Of a stretch of 64,000 nt of DNA, positions 59,851-64,000 are shown one piece after another. The stretch is from a bacterium (GTDB lineage Bacteria; Armatimonadota; Zipacnadia; Zipacnadales; Zipacnadaceae), in the NCBI GenBank assembly GCA_030615605.1, contig JAUWYY010000001.1:124001-188000 (forward strand), written 5' to 3'. Positions within the stretch are counted from its first letter, which is position 1; each line of letters begins with the position of its first letter. Both the position numbers and the translations under genes were made by a program. The notes beneath the pieces were generated by a model. It ran no database searches. It saw only the letters and a program-made list of their open reading frames with translations, and was not told the origin of the DNA.

Positions 59851-59879
59851 AGTGTAGCCAGCGTCGGCACTGGTGTCAA
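59851..59879 (-). promoter_or_regulatory. sigma-70 promoter of tRNA-Glu
   Basis: TTGACA, 17 nt, TACACT, ending 22 nt before the mature 5' end. Confidence 0.75.
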
Positions 59880-59909
59880 GCCCGGCCCGGTGCGGCTCAA
59901 TCTTTGGTC

Positions 59910-60001
59910 TGGCGGAGGGGGAGGGATTCGAACCCCCGGTGCCGCATTAACGGCACAGCGGTTTTCAAGACCGCCGCCTTCGTCCGCTCGGCCACCCCTC
60001 C
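59910..60001 (-). tRNA. tRNA-Ser (TGA)
   Basis: 92 nt with encoded CCA and a long variable arm, as in serine tRNAs. Acceptor stem GGAGGGG / CCCCTCC, anticodon loop CTTGAAA (TGA), discriminator G. Confidence 0.96.
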
Positions 60002-60014
60002 AATTCCGTAGATA

Positions 60015-60043
60015 AGTATAGAAGCGGCCGGGGACGGTGTCAA
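60015..60043 (-). promoter_or_regulatory. sigma-70 promoter of tRNA-Ser
   Basis: TTGACA, 17 nt, TATACT, ending 14 nt before the mature tRNA 5' end. Confidence 0.8.
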
Positions 60044-60051
60044 CTGGCTTG

Positions 60052-60237
60052 CCAAATTCGTAAACGGATTTTGCGGAAAACCCGCTTTTTGAAAAAAGCC
60101 GGTCTTCCGCACCTTTCCGGCAAAAACTTTGAAAGTGGAACAGTGCGACAAATAGCATACTATTATTCTTGTACCTCGTAGAGGTCGAATAGTCTCCATT
60201 AAGACGCGCGTTGCAACCGGCTTTAAGACCACAAGAC
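60052..60237 (-). repeat. dispersed repeat, copy 2
   Basis: About 186 bp, inverted relative to 29573-29753. It keeps the same internal hairpin (60073-60110, 16 of 18 pairs) with T-run and A-run at its centre. It sits just behind the tRNA-Ser promoter. The rest of the gap (60238-60450) shows only the mtlD-like leader; I see no other feature there. Confidence 0.85.
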
Positions 60238-60450
60238 ATATCTGTATTTCGGTTTGTGAATAATCCGGACTGGCCTGGCTGCCTTGAGTGTGGTAAGTGG
60301 CGCACTGCCCTGGTGACTGCTTGTTTGCCTCTATCCTCCTGCTGCCGGGCACCACATTATGAAAGCAGGACCTTCGTAGCCAGAAGGCGAACTGTTATCG
60401 TAGTCGTTCAAGCTGTCAGGGATACCATCTCTTGATAGGGAGGCACTCTA

Positions 60451-61647
60451 GTGGAAGCGCTAATCCTGGGCGCCGGAGGGGTCGGACTGGGCTTTGTCGG
60501 CGAACTGCTGGGCCGCTCGGGCTGGCAGATGACTTTTGCTGATATTGACTCCGACCTTGTGGCTGCCCTCAAAAGTTATGGTAGTGTCACCTTTAACAAG
60601 GTGGGGGTGCAAATCGAGCAGATTCAGATCTCGGGGCTCAGCGCCATTGACCTCAGCAGCCCCAACGTCCGCTCAGAGCTGGCCGAGGCGCTGGCCGCCG
60701 CTGACCTGGTATTTACAGCAGCCGGGGCCGGGGCGTTCCCGGCCGTTGGCAAATTGCTGGCGAGTGCCGCCGAGTCAGTTGATTTCACCCATCAGCCACT
60801 GAACGTCCTGTGCTGTGAGAACCACGAAGACGCAGCCGCTGCCCTAAGAAAGGCCACCAGGCAGGCAATGAGCAACCCAGAGCTGTCGGCGGAGAGGTTC
60901 GCCTTTGTCAATACAATAGTGGCCCGAATGTGCCAGCGGTTGACCACCGAAGAACGGGATCTGTCGCCAGTCGCGCCTGCCCAGGATGCTGTGATCGTCA
61001 GCGAAGCTTACCAGCTTTTTCCTGTTGATGGCAGCGCCGCGGCTACGCTGGTGCCTGAGTTTGAGGGCCTGCGGATACTGTCGAGGGCAGAATTCGAGGC
61101 CTGGGATCACCGCAAACTGTATGCGCACAACGGTGTCCACGCTCTGCTTGGCGTCTTGGGCAACCTGGCCGGACACACCTATATGGATGAGTGTCGTCAC
61201 GACCCAGAACTGGACGGAGTGGGGCGTCGGGCTATGTGGGAGGAGGTGGGCGGCGCGCTGGTTCGAGCGCATCCTCAAGTATTCACCTGTGTCGACCATA
61301 ACGCTTTCGCTGAAGACCTTTACGGACGCATCACCAACAGGCTATTCGCTGACACCACCGACCGCGCCACGCGCAACAGTCTGCGCATGATCCAGTCCCA
61401 GGATGGACGACTCAGCAAAGCTGCCGAGTTTGTGCTGCGCTTTGGTGGCCAGCCCCGCGCTATGGCCCTCGGCATCGCTGGCGTGATGATACTCAATGAT
61501 AAGCCACAGCAGCAGGTCGCCGAACTACTGGACTACATTGATCCGTCCGTGCGAGCCGAGCTGATTGCTCTTACCGAAGAAGCTTTTGCGACCCTCCGCA
61601 CCTGGCAGGAGAAGGCGAACCAGCAGCTAAGATCCTTTGCGCAATAA
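60451..61647 (+). CDS. mannitol-1-phosphate/altronate dehydrogenase (MtlD) family protein
   Basis: 398 residues from a GTG with GGGAGG upstream. The N-terminal Rossmann fold (LILGAGGVGLGFVGELL) is followed by NVLCCENHED, and FVNTIVARMCQR. The polyol-dehydrogenase signature Lys-x4-Asn-x2-His appears as RKLYAHNGVHALLGVLG. Length fits the 380-400-residue MtlD branch. It would interconvert a hexitol phosphate and ketose phosphate with NAD. No PTS genes lie nearby, so mannitol itself is not certain. Confidence 0.85.
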   Translation: MEALILGAGGVGLGFVGELLGRSGWQMTFADIDSDLVAALKSYGSVTFNKVGVQIEQIQISGLSAIDLSSPNVRSELAEALAAADLVFTAAGAGAFPAVGKLLASAAESVDFTHQPLNVLCCENHEDAAAALRKATRQAMSNPELSAERFAFVNTIVARMCQRLTTEERDLSPVAPAQDAVIVSEAYQLFPVDGSAAATLVPEFEGLRILSRAEFEAWDHRKLYAHNGVHALLGVLGNLAGHTYMDECRHDPELDGVGRRAMWEEVGGALVRAHPQVFTCVDHNAFAEDLYGRITNRLFADTTDRATRNSLRMIQSQDGRLSKAAEFVLRFGGQPRAMALGIAGVMILNDKPQQQVAELLDYIDPSVRAELIALTEEAFATLRTWQEKANQQLRSFAQ

Positions 61648-62103
61648 GCCCGCACAGTAGCGCCAATACGCCGGCCATCAGGCTGTTCGGGGAGATTTTG
61701 TGAATATTTGTTGTCAACAACCGTTAGTCTGTTTCGGGGAAAGTGTTGGGGAAAACCGGTGGAAAGCGAGATGTCGTTCGTTGAGCAGTGTGGATAACTA
61801 GTGGGAAAACTTGGGGCTATCAAACAGGCAATAATCGGATTAGCCCAGCAATCATAGGGACTTGTGGAGGTTTGACGTGCGTGGTTGCTGCTCCAGCAGC
61901 AGAGACTTCCCTTCACCAGCCATCCGGACAATATCGCTGGGAACATCGGCGCGGCGTTTTGACATCGCTAGCCCTGCCCGCTATACTACCGACAGGCTCA
62001 AGGCTAGGCTCATCCTGACATCTCCTGTGCCGACGGCATGCGTTGGGCCGCCGCAAACCAGCCGCTACACTAAGGCATCCGTTAATTGGGAGTTGAATCA
62101 CGT
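61648..62103. other. 456-nt intergenic region with a perfect DnaA box
   Basis: TGTGGATAA (61789-61797) is a perfect DnaA box in reverse. Same-direction degenerate sites accompany it: TGTGAATAT at 61699, GGTGGAAAG near 61759 and AGTGGGAAA near 61801, with TTGTTG-T-CAACAA at 61709-61721. The right part holds the dppA-like promoter. No coding frame there looks real. Confidence 0.4.
61959..61987 (+). promoter_or_regulatory. sigma-70 promoter of the DppA-type peptidase gene
   Basis: TTGACA, 17 nt, TATACT. The leader to the ATG at 62104 would be about 110 nt. Confidence 0.75.
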
Positions 62104-62925
62104 ATGAAATGGTTAATCCGTTGCGATGTTGAAGGGGTTACCGGAGTTATCCACCCGGAGCAGGCTGCCTTTACCGGGTCCGAATTTGCGTTTGGCCAGC
62201 GAATGCTTATGAACGATCTTAATGCGGTGATCGAGGGGCTGCTGCGGACAGAGAATCCTGAGATTTGGGTGTATGATATCCACTGGGATGGCCGCAATAT
62301 TCTGCTGGATGAAATTGATGAGCGGGTGCGTGTCATCTTGGGTAAACCGATCTATACCCTGGATAATGCCGGCGGGTTGGATGAGACTGTTGATGGTCTC
62401 ATCTTACTGGGATACCACGCTATGGGCACTCAGTCAGACCAGGTATTGGCCCACACCGATGAACCCAGCTTCAAACAGATCTTCCTTAATGGAGTAGAAG
62501 TAGGCGAAATTGGGATTGAGGCGGCCATTGCCGGCGACTTTGGGGTGCCTGTAGTGCTGGTTACCGGCGACTCCGGGGGCACCGCCGAAGCCGCCGACCT
62601 GCTCGACGGTGTGGTCACCGCCACGGTCAAAGAATCACTGGGCCCGACGGCGGCAGTTTGCTATCCCCCCGAGAGAACCGCAGCAATACTCGCCGATGCT
62701 GCCCAGCGGGCCGCTGCTGGAGCCGCTTCGATTAGGCCGTACACTGTATCTGCCCCAGTCGAACTGGAGATTATCTTTGAGGCGGACGGATTTACCGAAC
62801 GCATCCGGGCCAAGATTGCCGATAGATTCTTATTGGCAACGCGAGCGATCCTGAAGGCCGACACCGTCACGGAGGCGTGGCGAGAGCTGTGGCTGGCCAA
62901 GCCGCCCCGGGGCTGGGACAAGTAG
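62104..62925 (+). CDS. D-aminopeptidase DppA-type (M55 family)
   Basis: 273 residues; ATG 62104, with GGGAG upstream. Zinc-ligand regions of M55 are visible: CDVEGVTGV (Asp and Glu), VYDIHWDGRNI (His), LLGYHAMG (His) and the Glu of NGVEVGEIGIEAAIAG. VLVTGDS follows as usual. It hydrolyses short peptides with N-terminal D-amino acids in family members. It has its own promoter. Confidence 0.9.
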   Translation: MKWLIRCDVEGVTGVIHPEQAAFTGSEFAFGQRMLMNDLNAVIEGLLRTENPEIWVYDIHWDGRNILLDEIDERVRVILGKPIYTLDNAGGLDETVDGLILLGYHAMGTQSDQVLAHTDEPSFKQIFLNGVEVGEIGIEAAIAGDFGVPVVLVTGDSGGTAEAADLLDGVVTATVKESLGPTAAVCYPPERTAAILADAAQRAAAGAASIRPYTVSAPVELEIIFEADGFTERIRAKIADRFLLATRAILKADTVTEAWRELWLAKPPRGWDK

Positions 62926-62982
62926 CTGCACTGGCAACGCCGTCGTCTGACTGCAATAACCTACTCAAGCAGGGAGGCGGGG

Positions 62983-63147
62983 ATGAGGTTCTATCCCGAT
63001 TACCTGGCTTTCGCCTGGGGAGTTCCCCTGCACGAGGTGTCCGCTTACCTCGCCCAGGTCTTTGGCTACTTCAAAGCGATGGTGGGCTTTTTCTTTCTGA
63101 TGGGCACGGCTCTGTCCTGCTGGTGGCGGGCACTACCAGCGCCGTGA
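62983..63147 (+). CDS. small membrane protein (54 residues)
   Basis: GGGAGGCGGGG precedes the ATG 62983. The product begins MRFYPDYLAFAWG and has one hydrophobic helix (YFKAMVGFFFLMGTALSCWW). The strong ribosome site, same-strand spacing and similar small neighbours support a real gene. Function unknown. Confidence 0.6.
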   Translation: MRFYPDYLAFAWGVPLHEVSAYLAQVFGYFKAMVGFFFLMGTALSCWWRALPAP

Positions 63148-63351
63148 TTGGAAGCAGGCATCAGGCCCCACCCAGGAAGCAAGGGTTTATTGCGCACACC
63201 GCCGCCCCACCCACAATCAGGCTGCTCCAGCTCTTCGCTGCGAGCGCCACTACTCCCTTGCCCGGGGCGGGGAACAATCGCTGCTGCTGCGTGTCATATA
63301 ACTTAGAATCGCAGCTTGCTTGCCCATACCCACAATAGAGGAGGCCTACTA

Positions 63352-63642
63352 ATGTCTGCACACAGATGGCTACTTGCCACGATAGTCGTTCTGGTGGTCC
63401 TGATTGCCGGGGTCAGCGCCTGGTACGCGCGGGCCGAGAACGGAGATAACTCGGCCACCGCTACTCCTGAAAAGACTGCGCAGATCGAGAACCCGGTGGT
63501 CGCCGTCATTGCCTATCAGGAGGAGACTGAGTATGAGCCGGACCCCTTCGAGCCGGATCGCGTGCGCCGCGCGCGCACCGAGGTCAAAGAGCTAATCCTC
63601 GTCCGGGCTGACGGTACCATCGAGCGCAAGCGTGCCTGGTAG
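63352..63642 (+). CDS. small exported or anchored protein (96 residues)
   Basis: GAGGAGG lies 7 nt before ATG 63352. A signal-anchor at about residues 5-26 (RWLLATIVVLVVLIAGVSAW) leads to a charged extracytoplasmic part (EETEYEPDPFEPDRVRRART). No known domain recognised. It forms a run of small genes with the next one. Confidence 0.65.
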   Translation: MSAHRWLLATIVVLVVLIAGVSAWYARAENGDNSATATPEKTAQIENPVVAVIAYQEETEYEPDPFEPDRVRRARTEVKELILVRADGTIERKRAW

Positions 63643-63736
63643 TGGACCGTCGGCCTGAGAAGAATTACAATGTGCTCAGAAGTCAGCAAACTACTGCGCA
63701 TCAGGCCCAGAGAAACATGAGCGAGGTGATGTATGA

Positions 63737-64000
63737 ATGTCAACAGTAGTGGTTAGGTTGGTGGTTCTGTGTATGGCATCGGTTGGCGCCTGGCTGGTAT
63801 TCCACAAACTAGGGATCGGAAAGCCCTGGGAGGTCATGGCCCCCCTGTTGGGTGCCATTGTAGGAGTGGGAGGCTCTCGGCTGGTTCTCCTGTCCGTACT
63901 AGAACACGGATGGTGGGCGGCTTTACTGGCTGTCCCGATCCTTATCCTGGTGGCGGCAGCAGCGGGTGCGTGTGCTATCCAAATGTACTTCACCCTACCG
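63737..64000 (+). CDS. integral membrane protein (partial, runs off the window)
   Basis: 88 codons from ATG 63737 (AGGTGAT 6 nt upstream), open to the window end. Three hydrophobic helices are visible (VVVRLVVLCMASVGAWLVF, LLGAIVGVGGSRLVLLSVL, WAALLAVPILILVAAAAGAC). Function unknown. Confidence 0.6.
   Translation, partial: MSTVVVRLVVLCMASVGAWLVFHKLGIGKPWEVMAPLLGAIVGVGGSRLVLLSVLEHGWWAALLAVPILILVAAAAGACAIQMYFTLP

Noticed and set aside
1-64000. CRISPR arrays or rRNA genes
   Set aside because: No regularly spaced direct repeats and no rRNA-like stretches were seen on reading both strands.

Overview
This 64 kb window is chromosomal DNA from a bacterium with moderately high GC content. It has compact operons and clear sigma-70 promoters (TTGACA, 17-18 nt, TATAAT-like). 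Protein families are bacterial throughout: FlhA, FliA/WhiG-type sigma, FlgM, PcrA, RecJ, YhaM-like nuclease, lytic transglycosylase and PBP4. A flagellar regulon is therefore present or was recently present. The mix (nonulosonic acid operon, HPS-RraA fusion, corrinoid proteins, IS1380 remnant) suggests a deep-branching environmental phylum such as Armatimonadota, but the sequence alone does not fix the phylum.

Layout, left to right. Positions 1-4.9 kb: an ECF sigma/anti-sigma pair, a lipopolysaccharide-kinase-like protein, a sugar isomerase plus Gfo/Idh/MocA dehydrogenase, an acidic zinc-ribbon protein and a ferredoxin. 5-7.2 kb: a secreted GH26-like hydrolase and a membrane protein. 7.2-13.2 kb: a leftward five-gene operon with its own promoter, encoding an opine-dehydrogenase-like enzyme, a cobalamin-binding mutase-like protein, an HPS-RraA fusion, a PanE-like reductase and a pterin-dependent methyltransferase-like protein. 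13.4-15 kb: an iron alcohol dehydrogenase and a cupin. 15-20.5 kb: a leftward nonulosonic (sialic-like) acid operon (radical SAM, NeuA, NeuB fused to a second TIM barrel, glycosyltransferase). 20.6-27.4 kb: PBP4, amidohydrolase plus cupin, a polytopic glycosyltransferase and the NAD(P)HX repair fusion.

27.4-35.2 kb is the accessory region. It holds a gamma-glutamyltranspeptidase next to a truncated IS1380-type transposase, one copy of a ~180 bp dispersed repeat, a duplicated gene tail, and a pentapeptide-repeat protein. Next comes a 1137-residue orphan protein lying between what look like the two ends of a destroyed type ISP restriction-modification gene.

35-50 kb: a receiver-domain protein, YhaM-like nuclease, a second sigma/anti-sigma/RseB-like unit, FlgM with a sigma-28 promoter, a recJ-yjbQ-nucleotidyltransferase-aminotransferase-serA cluster, HEAT-like, SurE and radical SAM genes, and a HEPN-like orphan. 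50.5-64 kb: PcrA, a membrane/TPR gene split by one amber codon, FlhA and a FliA-type sigma, a zinc-ribbon membrane protein, a lytic transglycosylase, tRNA-Glu and tRNA-Ser with good promoters, the second dispersed-repeat copy, a mannitol-phosphate-dehydrogenase-like gene, an intergenic stretch with a perfect DnaA box, a DppA-type aminopeptidase and three small membrane proteins.
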